A DNA stretch of 64,000 bases from NCBI RefSeq assembly GCF_026191635.1, contig NZ_JAKRRW010000005.1, forward strand, positions 310,001 to 374,000, read 5' to 3'. The notes beneath the pieces are model-generated. The model worked only from the letters and a program-made list of their open reading frames with translations, made no database searches and was not told the origin of the DNA. The DNA comes from Photobacterium obscurum (GTDB lineage Bacteria > Pseudomonadota > Gammaproteobacteria > Enterobacterales > Vibrionaceae). Of the stretch, positions 17,104 through 25,557 are shown piece by piece (position 1 is the stretch's first letter; every line of letters starts with the position of its first letter). A program made the position numbers and the translations under genes.

Positions 17104-18600
17104 ATGATAGAAAATAGCTTTGCTATTACGGGAACGTTTATCGTTTACCTAATCGGTATGATGGCAATTGGTTATATTGCCTATAAACGTACATCTAATT
17201 CAGCTGACTATTTCCTTGGTGGCCGAACGCTAGGCCCTTGGCCTGCGGCACTGTCTGCCGGTGCGTCTGATATGAGCGGCTGGTTGCTGCTGGGTCTGCC
17301 GGGTTATGCTTATGCCGCAGGTATTGAATCGCTTTGGCTGGCAGGTGGCCTGCTAATCGGCACTTGGCTGAACTGGCTGATCTGTGCCAAGCGCCTACGG
17401 ACATACAGTATTACTACAGATAATGCGCTGACGCTGCCCGAGTTCCTGGCTCGCCGTTTTGACGACAAATCTAAACTGATCCAAACCATTTCAGCATTCT
17501 TCATCTTGCTGTTCTTCCTTTTCTATACCAGTTCAGGTTTGGTTGCCGGTGGTAAGCTGTTTGAAACCGTATTCGGTTTGGATTACAGCATTGCCGTTGT
17601 TGTCGGTACGATTTGTGTGGTCTCTTATACCCTATTCGGTGGCTTCCTTGCGGTTTCATGGACCGATTTGGTTCAGGGCCTGCTGATGTCAGCAGCACTG
17701 CTGATTGTTCCTATCGCGGCGATGAATGGTGGTATCGGTGATCTGGCAGCTGCTTTGGAAGCGAAGAACCCAGAGCTGATGACACTGTTCAATGACGTGA
17801 AAGGTGAGCCTCTTTCGGCGATTGCGATCATTTCGCTTGCTGCGTGGGGCCTTGGCTACTTCGGCCAGCCGCATATTCTGGCTCGCTTTAAGGCAACACG
17901 TTCTAATGCCGATATCGCTACGGCTCGCCGTATTGCTGTAGGTTGGACGGCACTGTCGATGGCGGGGGCGATCCTGGTTGGTCTAGTGGGTATCTTGTAT
18001 GTTGATAACCAACTTGCCGGCAATCTGGCAGATGGCGAGCGTATCTTCATGTTGCTGGTTAACTCTATTTTCCATCCAGTGATTGCCGGTATTCTACTGG
18101 CGGCAATTTTGGCGGCAATTATGAGTACGGCTGACTCCCAGCTGCTGGTTTCTTCATCGGCACTGGCGGAAGATTTCTATAAGCAGGTTTTCCGTCCGCA
18201 GGCATCGACCGAAGAGATCGTTCTGGTTGGCCGTGTGGCGGTGATCGTTCTGTCTGTTATCGCCCTTGTCCTGGCGATGAACCCAGATAGTACGGTACTC
18301 GGTCTGGTATCTTATGCATGGGCTGGTTTTGGTGCGGCATTTGGCCCGGCATTGTTACTAAGCCTATTCTGGAAAGGTATGAACCGTAATGGTGCCTTGG
18401 CGGGTATTGTGATCGGTGCGATGACGGTTGTGATCTGGAAGCAGCTAACTGGCGGTATCTTTGACCTGTATGAAATTGTTCCGGGCGTTATTTTAGCTAC
18501 TGTATCAATTATTGCGGTGAGCGTAATGACCGGCGGTGCATCGAAAGAAGTCGAGGCTCAGTACGAAAGCTACGAGAAGAACCTTGTAGAATTTAAATAA
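17104..18600 (+). CDS. putP: Sodium/proline symporter PutP
   Basis: The 498-residue SSS-family transporter imports proline with Na+ across the inner membrane. The sequence shows about 13 hydrophobic segments and the family features GGRTLGPWPAALSAGASDMS near residues 39-58 and GYFGQPHILARF. A Na+-site segment (ILAAIMSTADSQLLVSSSAL) is also visible. Length matches E. coli PutP (502). It is the last gene of the putA cluster, with GAGGG before the ATG, and is followed by a terminator. Confidence 0.95.
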   Translation: MIENSFAITGTFIVYLIGMMAIGYIAYKRTSNSADYFLGGRTLGPWPAALSAGASDMSGWLLLGLPGYAYAAGIESLWLAGGLLIGTWLNWLICAKRLRTYSITTDNALTLPEFLARRFDDKSKLIQTISAFFILLFFLFYTSSGLVAGGKLFETVFGLDYSIAVVVGTICVVSYTLFGGFLAVSWTDLVQGLLMSAALLIVPIAAMNGGIGDLAAALEAKNPELMTLFNDVKGEPLSAIAIISLAAWGLGYFGQPHILARFKATRSNADIATARRIAVGWTALSMAGAILVGLVGILYVDNQLAGNLADGERIFMLLVNSIFHPVIAGILLAAILAAIMSTADSQLLVSSSALAEDFYKQVFRPQASTEEIVLVGRVAVIVLSVIALVLAMNPDSTVLGLVSYAWAGFGAAFGPALLLSLFWKGMNRNGALAGIVIGAMTVVIWKQLTGGIFDLYEIVPGVILATVSIIAVSVMTGGASKEVEAQYESYEKNLVEFK

Positions 18601-18627
18601 TCCCCAGCTGGATTAGTTGAGTCGATG

Positions 18628-18660
18628 AAACGGCATCTGAGCGATCAGGTGCCGTTTTTT
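18628..18660 (+). terminator. Terminator after putP
   Basis: AAACGGCA (18628-18635) pairs with TGCCGTTT (18650-18657), followed by a T-run. Confidence 0.8.
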
Positions 18661-19076
18661 ATATTTGGATACGTGGCCATAATATGAGCCCTGCGTGTTG
18701 GTAAGAATAAGACTAAATCATTTCTAACAATGGCAAACAACTAACGCGCATCCAAGTTCAACATAGCTGTGCAAATAATGATCACTTCGAGTTGGTGGTT
18801 ATGGCTATTTCGTTCTTTGATGTCGTTCAGAGTTAAATAATTTAAATTTTTTCAATTGAATTCGTGACGAATAAATAAGATATAAAATTCAAACGAATAA
18901 GTTACTTGTCAGCTTTTTAATAGCTTACGGTTTTATAAGCTAATTTCCTTCCTGAATTATTCACGAACTCTATCAAACTATCGTACTAGTTCCCTATTAC
19001 ATCTCTGCGGGGGATCTGATAGTTTATTTTGGCAATCACGCACTATTGTTAAAATCATCATTAGAAGTATTTATTA
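18661..19076. other. Long AT-rich porin leader region
   Basis: 416 bases of AT-rich DNA with no gene. An inverted repeat AAACTATC (18975-18982) / GATAGTTT (19018-19025) lies 50-100 bases before the porin ATG, with TCCC/GGGA complementarity inside its loop. It is therefore probably a structured 5' UTR, a common site of sRNA and osmotic control for porin genes (inference). Confidence 0.4.
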
Positions 19077-20171
19077 ATGAAACTAAAATTATCAGCCGTA
19101 TTGATTCCTGCAGCCTTGCTTGCTGGACAAGTTTCTGCTTTCACCCTTTATGAAGATCAACAAAACAAGCTTGATGTCGGCGGAGTCTTTGTTCTCGATG
19201 CGTTTCAGCCTGTATGGGGCGAAGATGATATTTTCTCTGCTAGCCGTAGTATTTTAAATATCGGTGCTGAACGTCGGCTACAAGATGGCTGGGTATTGGA
19301 TGCCAAGTTAGAATGGGATCAATTTTTGAATAATCCTACCTCAGGCAGCGATAATTTCCGAAACCGTCTGGGATATTTCACCTTAAACCATGATGAGGTG
19401 GGAAGCCTGCGTTTTGGTAAGCAGTGGTCGGCTTATCATGACGTAGCCCGCTACATGGATAATCTTATTATCATCGACCCGGATGCGACACCTATTTATT
19501 CTGAAGGTACCGACGGTGGCTTCGCAGCAACGGGCCGTGGTGACAATCTGGTGGCATACCGTTACAGCAAAAATGGCCTTAATGTGTCGGCTCATTACGG
19601 CTTTACCAGCAATGGCGAATCGGCACACGATGAAACGGCGAAACGCGATGATAATTTTGCGGCATCAACCAGCTATGATTTTGACTCTGGGCTGAGCATT
19701 GGTGTGGCTTATCTCGAAAACAAAGTACAGATCGATGGCGCTACTGATATCAATGGCCTTGAAGACGGCGACAAGCAGGCTGCACTCTCCATTGGAGTCC
19801 AGTATATCAGTGGAGGCCTGAAATTAGCGTCAGTCTATACCCAAGGCGAAAACATCCACAAAGCGGGCCTGCTTGGTACATCAAGTGATTCAGTAACTGC
19901 ACAGTGGGCTGATGCCAATGCGGTGGATGGGTATGCCCACTATGCTTTTGAGTCGGGTTTCCGCCCGTTTGCCTACGCATCGCACGTTGATTTTGATGGC
20001 GAAGGTGATGTAACTGGTGACCGCCAGGTGTATGCGCTCGGCCTGTCTTATGCGTTCACGCCAAAAACAATTTTGTCGTTTGAAGCCAAACATAACAAGC
20101 TTGATGAGTTCCGAGGTCAATCTAGTCGTACTGATAGTGGTGGCGGCTTTAACTTCGCTTATGTTCTCTAG
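19077..20171 (+). CDS. Gram-negative porin
   Basis: The 364-residue outer-membrane protein has a signal peptide (MKLKLSAVLIPAALLAGQVS, cleavage after VSA) and an N-terminal FTLYEDQQNKLDVGG. Alternating amphipathic beta strands run throughout, with motifs such as GSLRFGKQWSAYHDV typical of general trimeric porins. The protein ends in NFAYVL, a beta strand as required for barrel insertion, though Leu replaces the usual terminal Phe. A weak AGAAG site precedes the ATG. Substrate specificity cannot be told. It follows the proline genes but has its own leader and terminator. Confidence 0.85.
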   Translation: MKLKLSAVLIPAALLAGQVSAFTLYEDQQNKLDVGGVFVLDAFQPVWGEDDIFSASRSILNIGAERRLQDGWVLDAKLEWDQFLNNPTSGSDNFRNRLGYFTLNHDEVGSLRFGKQWSAYHDVARYMDNLIIIDPDATPIYSEGTDGGFAATGRGDNLVAYRYSKNGLNVSAHYGFTSNGESAHDETAKRDDNFAASTSYDFDSGLSIGVAYLENKVQIDGATDINGLEDGDKQAALSIGVQYISGGLKLASVYTQGENIHKAGLLGTSSDSVTAQWADANAVDGYAHYAFESGFRPFAYASHVDFDGEGDVTGDRQVYALGLSYAFTPKTILSFEAKHNKLDEFRGQSSRTDSGGGFNFAYVL

Positions 20172-20194
20172 AACAGGGCACTGATTCGAAACAC

Positions 20195-20224
20195 AAAGGG
20201 CTGACGTATCTATCAGCCCTTTTT
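20195..20224. terminator. Terminator between porin and HlyD-type gene
   Basis: AAAGGGCTGA (20195-20204) pairs with TCAGCCCTTT (20213-20222), followed by TTGATT. It serves the plus-strand porin and may also serve the convergent operon. Confidence 0.8.
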
Positions 20225-20277
20225 GATTGTTCGGCTCTAGTGGGTGGCGCGCGATACTTGCCTGTTACGGTGACGGA

Positions 20278-21408
20278 TCAATGATCAAGGAACAGATAGT
20301 TCTGCCAGCTTTTCATCCGGATCAGTACTTTTCGCATGACGGAGACATGCTCGAAACTGTCAGAGTAGACCGCAATCTCGACATTGGTGCCCTGTGGCAA
20401 CTTGTAGGGAGTAAGGTCATCAAGAATTTTGAGTTTTACCAACGGTCGGCCTTGGCGAAGTAACAGATCGCTGCCATAGAGCACGCCTGCGGCTTGGATT
20501 TGGCTCTCGCCAATGGCGGGAAAAACTTCAACCACTTCTCCTTTAAAAGTTTTGCCGGGCAAAGCCCGAAAAACAAAATCAGCCTTGAAACCCGGCTCCA
20601 GGCGGAGCAAGGAATTTTGGCGGAATGCGCCGATAAAAAACTGTTCTTCCTGGTGAACAAATGTCATTACCGGACGCAATGGCAGCGGCACCGCCATCAT
20701 GCCGGGCCGCAGGGTAACTTGGGTAACGTAGCCATCGGTGGGGGCATAGACAACGGTTTCGCTTAGGTTAAACTCCGCCTGAGTGAGCTGGGCCCGAACT
20801 TTGGCGATACTGGTGTTCTCACCCATGATTTCGGATTCATAGGCCAGCTTTGCCCGCCCTTCCTCGGCCCGCGCAGCGGCAAGTGCAGCCTCGGCACTCA
20901 GATAGAACTGGCGGCGGTTATCGACTTCAGCTTTGGTAAATGCGCCACGCTTGAAGCCTTTTTCATAGCGTTTGAATTGTTGCAAGGTACGGTCGCGCTC
21001 GGCAACGGCTTTTGCGGTGATTGCCTGGGCGGATCTGTATGTTGCTTCGAGCCCCAATGCGTATTGCTTGGCCTCGGCCAATGCAGCCTTTTGCAATTGG
21101 ACCTCTGCTTCAAAAGGCGTTGCGTCTATTCTAAATAGCATCTCTCCTTTCTTGATAAGCTTATTGGGAGTGACTGGCACCTCCGTGACTTTACCCCTAA
21201 CTCCAGGAACAATGGGAGTTGTTACAAAAAACTGCCCCCCGTAGTTGGTATGTGGATGGTTGTAGTTCATCAGCAAAATCAGGGTCCCGATCAGCACGAT
21301 GCCCCCAAGCACGGCGGTGGGTACCGTCCATTTGTTGAGGGGGATACGGAAGATTTTGAAAACTGCAATGCACAATGCGGTGTAGGTAAGAACGAGCAAT
21401 AAATCCAT
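20278..21408 (-). CDS. HlyD/EmrA-type membrane fusion protein (YiaV/YibH-like)
   Basis: The 376-residue protein has membrane segments near 3-20 and 30-47. A biotinyl-lipoyl-like half follows (VRGKVTEVPVTPNKLIKKGE), then a long alpha-helical hairpin (AEAKQYALGLEATYRSAQAI), the second lipoyl half (APTDGYVTQVTLRPG) and a beta-barrel domain. It resembles E. coli YiaV/YibH, inner-membrane adaptor proteins of tripartite-type systems. Its start codon overlaps the stop of the upstream DUF3302 gene in TAATG, so the two are coupled, as in yiaWV. No dedicated exporter or outer-membrane channel is adjacent. The transported substrate is unknown. Confidence 0.8.
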   Translation of the reverse strand: MDLLLVLTYTALCIAVFKIFRIPLNKWTVPTAVLGGIVLIGTLILLMNYNHPHTNYGGQFFVTTPIVPGVRGKVTEVPVTPNKLIKKGEMLFRIDATPFEAEVQLQKAALAEAKQYALGLEATYRSAQAITAKAVAERDRTLQQFKRYEKGFKRGAFTKAEVDNRRQFYLSAEAALAAARAEEGRAKLAYESEIMGENTSIAKVRAQLTQAEFNLSETVVYAPTDGYVTQVTLRPGMMAVPLPLRPVMTFVHQEEQFFIGAFRQNSLLRLEPGFKADFVFRALPGKTFKGEVVEVFPAIGESQIQAAGVLYGSDLLLRQGRPLVKLKILDDLTPYKLPQGTNVEIAVYSDSFEHVSVMRKVLIRMKSWQNYLFLDH

Positions 21409-21803
21409 TACTGAGCCTCCCCTTTATCTGGTGGTGATTGCGGGGAGCGGCTAGAGGACTGTTGGGCCAGTTGGCTCTCTAATCCTGCGACTTTATTTGT
21501 TAGTTTTTCAACTTGCTCTGTGAGGACGAAGACTTCTCGGTGAAGTTCATGCTGTTCGTTTTGTATTTTGGTAAATCCCCAGCCGCGATCTTCTCGCCAC
21601 AAGGTGGCCCAAATCCACAGAAACGGCCAAAGCGCATGTAGGGTAAATAAACTGACCCAACCGGCGTAGTGAATCGCATCTTGGTGGGGGTGATTGCGCT
21701 TTTTCGAGATCTCATAGGGGATATCATGGATCGCTATTATTCCGTAGAACAGAAAGATAGCGACAAAGCACAATACTCCTAATGCGAAATAATCGAGAAA
21801 CAT
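21408..21803 (-). CDS. DUF3302 inner-membrane protein (YiaW/YibI-like)
   Basis: The 131-residue protein has two hydrophobic segments (about 5-25 and 48-68) with DIPYEISKKRNHPHQDAIHY between them, the hallmark of DUF3302. A cytoplasmic or periplasmic coiled coil follows (EVFVLTEQVEKLTNKVAGLE) and then a Ser/Pro-rich tail. It pairs with the HlyD-type gene as in the E. coli yiaWV and yibIH operons. AAGGAGC gives a good ribosome binding site. A 9-base inverted repeat lies right before the start. Confidence 0.8.
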   Translation of the reverse strand: MFLDYFALGVLCFVAIFLFYGIIAIHDIPYEISKKRNHPHQDAIHYAGWVSLFTLHALWPFLWIWATLWREDRGWGFTKIQNEQHELHREVFVLTEQVEKLTNKVAGLESQLAQQSSSRSPQSPPDKGEAQ

Positions 21804-21816
21804 CCATGCTCCTTAA

Positions 21817-21844
21817 GTTTCTGTTGAAAAGTATTAACAGAAAC
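21817..21844. promoter_or_regulatory. Inverted repeat GTTTCTGTT-N10-AACAGAAAC
   Basis: Perfect 9-base arms (21817-21825 and 21836-21844) end 13 bases before the DUF3302 ATG. The arrangement fits a dimeric repressor operator; the cognate protein is unknown. Confidence 0.5.
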
Positions 21845-22037
21845 AATTGATTGAAAATATCGGGACATAATTAAAAATAGCACTTAACTATTTATTTACG
21901 TGTTTTGTTGTTGCCACGTTATATCCCTTTTCTTTGTGGGAATTTGCACCGGAAGTACCAGCATCAGGCATAATGGCTTTAGATTTTCGGCTTCTGGCCG
22001 TTATAGAAAGTGTTGAAGACTGTTTTCATGAGGGTCT

Positions 22038-23291
22038 ATGCCAAACATAGTAATAGGCTTAGGTGTTGCGTCTGTGGTATTGATTTGGGTTGTCGTGCGC
22101 TATTTCGCTGCTGTGAAAAAGCAGCAACACGCAGCTAAAGAACAGCACCTTAAAGACGAGAAGTACAAGCGGGTTTTGGAAAAAGCCAAGGTGGCGGAGC
22201 GTCAGGAAAAGATTTTTAAAGCGCAAACCGGCCATGTCTCTAGCCAGTTATCACTGGCAAAAGAATATGAACTGACCAATGTTCGTGAAGCGATCCAGTG
22301 GTACCGTAAGGCGGCTGATCTGGATAATGATATCGCCCAGAATGCGCTAGCTCGGTTGTGCCGGTTGGATATTGATGATCCGCAAGGCGAGGCGAAGTCG
22401 CTGTATTGGGAGCATGTCGTCAGAGCTAAGAGTAAGGATGCCGAAGCGCTATTTGAACTTGGACGCTATAAAATTCGGGGTTTTGGTACAGATATCGATA
22501 CCGAGGCGGGGATTGAGAACATTATCGCTTCTGCAGAGCTTGAGCATATTACGGCGCAGCTTTTTCTTGGTGACTGGTATGTGGCGGAGGTTAATCCGAA
22601 GCCGGATCCCTTGATGGCTTTTTGCTGGCGTGTTCGCGCGGCTGTAAACCAGGATGTAAAGGGATGTATTAAAACGGCATTTTGCTACCAGACCGGAGTC
22701 GGGGTAGCGAAAGATAAATATCGCGCTATTTACTGGCTGGAGAGGGCTGCCGAGCTGGGTAGTTCCGAGGCACAGTTTCTTGCGGCTAAGATGCACCTTG
22801 GTGCCGGTGCCAATGATGCTGCCATTGCTTACATTTGGTTTTCGATAGCCCATGCATCCGGTCATCAAGAGGCCAAAACGGCGCGTGATGATGTGGTACA
22901 GCATATCGGTATCGAATCGATACTGAGTGTGCAAAATGTTGCCAAGTCGGTATATAAGATATTGAAGCAACAGCCGGTACCGGCCCATGCCGTGATTGAG
23001 CTGCTGGATCAGATATACGGCCGGCAGGGCTATCGCCCAACAGAGGAGATGCTGGCGGCCCTGGTTGCAGGGGATTTTGATGCCGAAACCGAGCTGGCTA
23101 CTTCCGATATGGGGGATGATTCCGATGGTGAGCCGGAAAAGCCACTAACCAATCCTGAAGCAGAAGCATTTGTGGCGGACGCAGACTTGTCTGCCTCGAA
23201 AAATGAGACGGCAGCTAAGGAATATCAGCAGCAAAATTGGGCGACATCATGGGATAGCTTTGCGGTTGAAAACGATAAGCCGCAGGCTTGA
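22038..23291 (+). CDS. Membrane-anchored Sel1-repeat protein
   Basis: The 417-residue protein has an N-terminal membrane anchor (about 3-23), a charged coiled segment (KKQQHAAKEQHLKDEKYKRV) and several Sel1-type TPR-like repeats of about 36 residues between 65 and 285. Examples are VREAIQWYRKAADLDNDIAQ and YRAIYWLERAAELGSSEAQF. An acidic, low-complexity C-terminus follows. Sel1 proteins usually act as scaffolds for protein complexes; the partner is unknown. It stands alone with GAGGG before the ATG and a terminator behind. Confidence 0.8.
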   Translation: MPNIVIGLGVASVVLIWVVVRYFAAVKKQQHAAKEQHLKDEKYKRVLEKAKVAERQEKIFKAQTGHVSSQLSLAKEYELTNVREAIQWYRKAADLDNDIAQNALARLCRLDIDDPQGEAKSLYWEHVVRAKSKDAEALFELGRYKIRGFGTDIDTEAGIENIIASAELEHITAQLFLGDWYVAEVNPKPDPLMAFCWRVRAAVNQDVKGCIKTAFCYQTGVGVAKDKYRAIYWLERAAELGSSEAQFLAAKMHLGAGANDAAIAYIWFSIAHASGHQEAKTARDDVVQHIGIESILSVQNVAKSVYKILKQQPVPAHAVIELLDQIYGRQGYRPTEEMLAALVAGDFDAETELATSDMGDDSDGEPEKPLTNPEAEAFVADADLSASKNETAAKEYQQQNWATSWDSFAVENDKPQA

Positions 23292-23296
23292 TAAGT

Positions 23297-23325
23297 AAAA
23301 GGCTCGGTTTTCCGAGCCTTTTTTG
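23297..23325. terminator. Bidirectional terminator
   Basis: AAAAGGCTCGG, loop TTTT, CCGAGCCTTTT, then further T. It lies between the convergent Sel1 and HAD genes. Confidence 0.9.
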
Positions 23326-23351
23326 TGTCTGGTGGGGAGCGGCTGTTGGAG

Positions 23352-24047
23352 TTACTGCGTGCTGAACGACAGGTGCTCCAGCAATTGCGGCATGGCCGTA
23401 ATTGTCGTGACATGAGGATGCTTGATGGGCGTTGAATGCGGTGTGGCGGCAAAATGAAAGGTGCGCATTTCCGCATTGATACCAGCCTGAACACCTTTGA
23501 CCGTATCGTCCACGAACACGCATTCTTGCAATCTAACTCCCATGTTCATTGCCGCAAAATGGAGGATATCCGGCTCTGGCTTCCAACTGTTGGCTTCAAA
23601 ACCGCTAAACAGCTTTCCCTCAAAATAGGGCAGCAAGCCTGTAAGGGCCAGGGTATGCTCAATTTTGCTGATGGGGGCATTGGAGGCGATACACATATCG
23701 CAGCCTTTAGCTGCAAGAGTTTCGAGAAGTTCCGGCACGCCCTCTATCGGATTTAGCCCCTGCTCAAAGAGTCGGCGGCACTCTTCCCGGTACAGCGGTT
23801 CTAGGTCATCGATACGGGCTCTGATACCTGCGCGATCCCGGGTTTCGGTCAGGATGTCGACCATTTTCCCGCCTTTAAAATGGCTGAGGCACTCCTCAAG
23901 GTTTAGTTTCGCGCCAAACTGACTGAATACATTTACAAGTGCTTGATTGCAAAGAATTTCACTATCAACTAGGGTGCCGTCACAATCAAAAATAACACAG
24001 CTTATATCTGGTTCTTTGGTTGTTGCGCGTTGTTCGAATCCATCCAT
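23352..24047 (-). CDS. HAD-superfamily (subfamily IA) sugar-phosphate-type phosphatase
   Basis: The 231-residue cytoplasmic hydrolase has HAD motif I FDCDGTLVDSE with nucleophile Asp21 and general acid Asp23, motif II in IASNAPISK, motif III near WKPEPDIL and motif IV FVDDTVKGVQAG. Between motifs I and II lies a helical cap, as in the beta-phosphoglucomutase/YieH group. The substrate is probably a small phosphorylated sugar or acid and cannot be specified. I chose ATG at 24047, preceded by GGAG, over a GTG three codons earlier. It converges on the Sel1 gene. Confidence 0.75.
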   Translation of the reverse strand: MDGFEQRATTKEPDISCVIFDCDGTLVDSEILCNQALVNVFSQFGAKLNLEECLSHFKGGKMVDILTETRDRAGIRARIDDLEPLYREECRRLFEQGLNPIEGVPELLETLAAKGCDMCIASNAPISKIEHTLALTGLLPYFEGKLFSGFEANSWKPEPDILHFAAMNMGVRLQECVFVDDTVKGVQAGINAEMRTFHFAATPHSTPIKHPHVTTITAMPQLLEHLSFSTQ

Positions 24048-24240
24048 GAAAGGCACTCCAATTGGCTGCTGTCACTGACCCCCATTGTTAATACACACTC
24101 TTGATTTCTACAACTTGCATATTGAGGTTTTGTTATCTTTATCTCGCTTACTCAGACTTTTTCAAGAGATTCTGAGAATTGAGACTGATGCTGTATAGGA
24201 ATACAGGCATTGGGTGTTAAGTAATTAGCTGTGTGGCGCT

Positions 24241-24711
24241 TTACAATACTGTGTTACGGTAACGGCCAATGAACGTTTCCAGTGGAGCAAGGCTGTCGAT
24301 CCCCTGTCGTTGCTCGGCTTGCAAAAAAGCTAAAATGGCATCCTCATGCTCTTGAACTAATTGAAATAGTGCTTGATGCTCAGTGGCTTGTATTGCTTGC
24401 TGACGATACTTGAGGGCATAGGTTTCGACCCACGGTGTCATGGTGTTGATGAGGGTTTCCCAGTCAAGAGCTAGCCAATGCTCAGCATCACGGCGTCCTT
24501 TCTCGATCATTTCCATGTGTACATCAGGGCATACTTTTCCCAGCCGTTCTAAGCCTTTTTTCAGGTGCCGAGCGGTGATTTGCTCTATCTGGATCAGTGT
24601 CTGCCATTTGTTGATATGGTTATCATCACTATACTTTTCAGCAAAAGCAGTGAAAAAAGCAATGCCGTACAGTTCGCCAAGATAGGCTGAATAAAGTTGT
24701 TCAATTTGCAT
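24241..24711 (-). CDS. Hypothetical protein, all-helical, possibly ferritin-like
   Basis: The 156-residue protein begins at the ATG coding MQIEQLYSAYLGELYGIAFF. It is predicted mostly helical and has Glu/His pairs in helices, QIEQITARHL and QEHEDAILAFL, that recall ferritin-like di-iron bundles, though no family was recognised with confidence. A TTG start 19 codons upstream would extend it to 175 residues, but the extension is not obviously protein-like. It stands between a HAD gene and a divergent acetyltransferase gene. Function is unknown. Confidence 0.6.
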   Translation of the reverse strand: MQIEQLYSAYLGELYGIAFFTAFAEKYSDDNHINKWQTLIQIEQITARHLKKGLERLGKVCPDVHMEMIEKGRRDAEHWLALDWETLINTMTPWVETYALKYRQQAIQATEHQALFQLVQEHEDAILAFLQAEQRQGIDSLAPLETFIGRYRNTVL

Positions 24712-24809
24712 CCGGTTTCGCTCGATAGGAGAGAGTTGTTGAATTGGACATTTTACTCTAAATATCAACGCAACTGTTCAAGCGGTGGCAAATAATAAAA
24801 GGGGTGGCT

Positions 24810-25475
24810 ATGTCATCATCCATATTTCCTTCATGGCTTGGCGGCTATGAGGTGCGAGACCATGTGAAAAATCCGAACATTGTTGTAGGGGAACATACTT
24901 ATTACTCCGGTTACTACCACGATAAGCATTTTGAAGATCAATGTGTTCGCTACCTGCTGGGGGATCATTCCAGCCGGGCGGTGTGGGAGTCGGGAATATT
25001 TGGCGATGTTGATAAGTTAATGATTGGCAAGTATTGCTCTATTGCTTCAGGCGCGACATTTATGCTGGCGGGGAACCAGGGCCATCGCCATGACTGGGTG
25101 TCTTCGTTTCCCTTCGATGTCAGCCAGTTTGGCGGCAAGGTAAAATCTGGCTTCGAGCGTGCTGGGGATACGGTGATTGGCAATGATGTCTGGATTGGTA
25201 CGGAGTGCGTCATCATGCCCGGTATTACCATCGGAGACGGGGCGGTGATCGGTGCCCGTGCTGTAGTGACCAAAAATGTTGCGCCTTATTCGGTTGTGGT
25301 GGGTAATCCCGGGCAAGCGGTAAAGAAAAGGTTCAGCGATGAGCAAATCAATCTGTTACTGGAGATGAAATGGTGGGATTGGCCATTGGAAACGCTGCAG
25401 CGCAATATGGATTTAATGTGCAGCAGTGATATCGAGGCGTTGTTCGAGCGTTACCGTCACTTCGAGTCGTTATAG
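24810..25475 (+). CDS. CatB/Vat-like xenobiotic acetyltransferase
   Basis: The 221-residue left-handed beta-helix (hexapeptide repeat) acyltransferase shows VIGNDVWIGTECVIMPGITI, the central hexapeptide coil. It also has the XAT-family segment NQGHRHDWVSSFPF with the catalytic His, and the C-terminal KWWDWP typical of CatB and VatD proteins. Such enzymes form trimers and acetylate chloramphenicol or streptogramin A from acetyl-CoA; many chromosomal members act on unknown substrates. ATG at 24810 follows AAAAGGGG; a GTG two codons earlier is possible. No mobile element is adjacent, so resistance is not demonstrated. Confidence 0.85.
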   Translation: MSSSIFPSWLGGYEVRDHVKNPNIVVGEHTYYSGYYHDKHFEDQCVRYLLGDHSSRAVWESGIFGDVDKLMIGKYCSIASGATFMLAGNQGHRHDWVSSFPFDVSQFGGKVKSGFERAGDTVIGNDVWIGTECVIMPGITIGDGAVIGARAVVTKNVAPYSVVVGNPGQAVKKRFSDEQINLLLEMKWWDWPLETLQRNMDLMCSSDIEALFERYRHFESL

Positions 25476-25483
25476 CCGCACGT

Positions 25484-25514
25484 AAAAAAGGCTGCCCGGT
25501 TAGTTCGGGCGGCC
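25484..25514 (-). terminator. Terminator after the OYE-type gene
   Basis: On the minus strand the stem GGCCGCCCG/CGGGCAGCC (one G-T pair) is followed by TTTTTT. It lies 45 bases past the stop of the gene at 25558. Confidence 0.75.
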
Positions 25515-25557
25515 AAATACATATTACTCTTTGGCATAGAGTAAAACGTAGAGCACT

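Noticed and set aside
24810-25475. CatB-like gene as an acquired resistance cassette
   Set aside because: No attC site, integrase or transposase is adjacent, and the surroundings look like ordinary chromosome.
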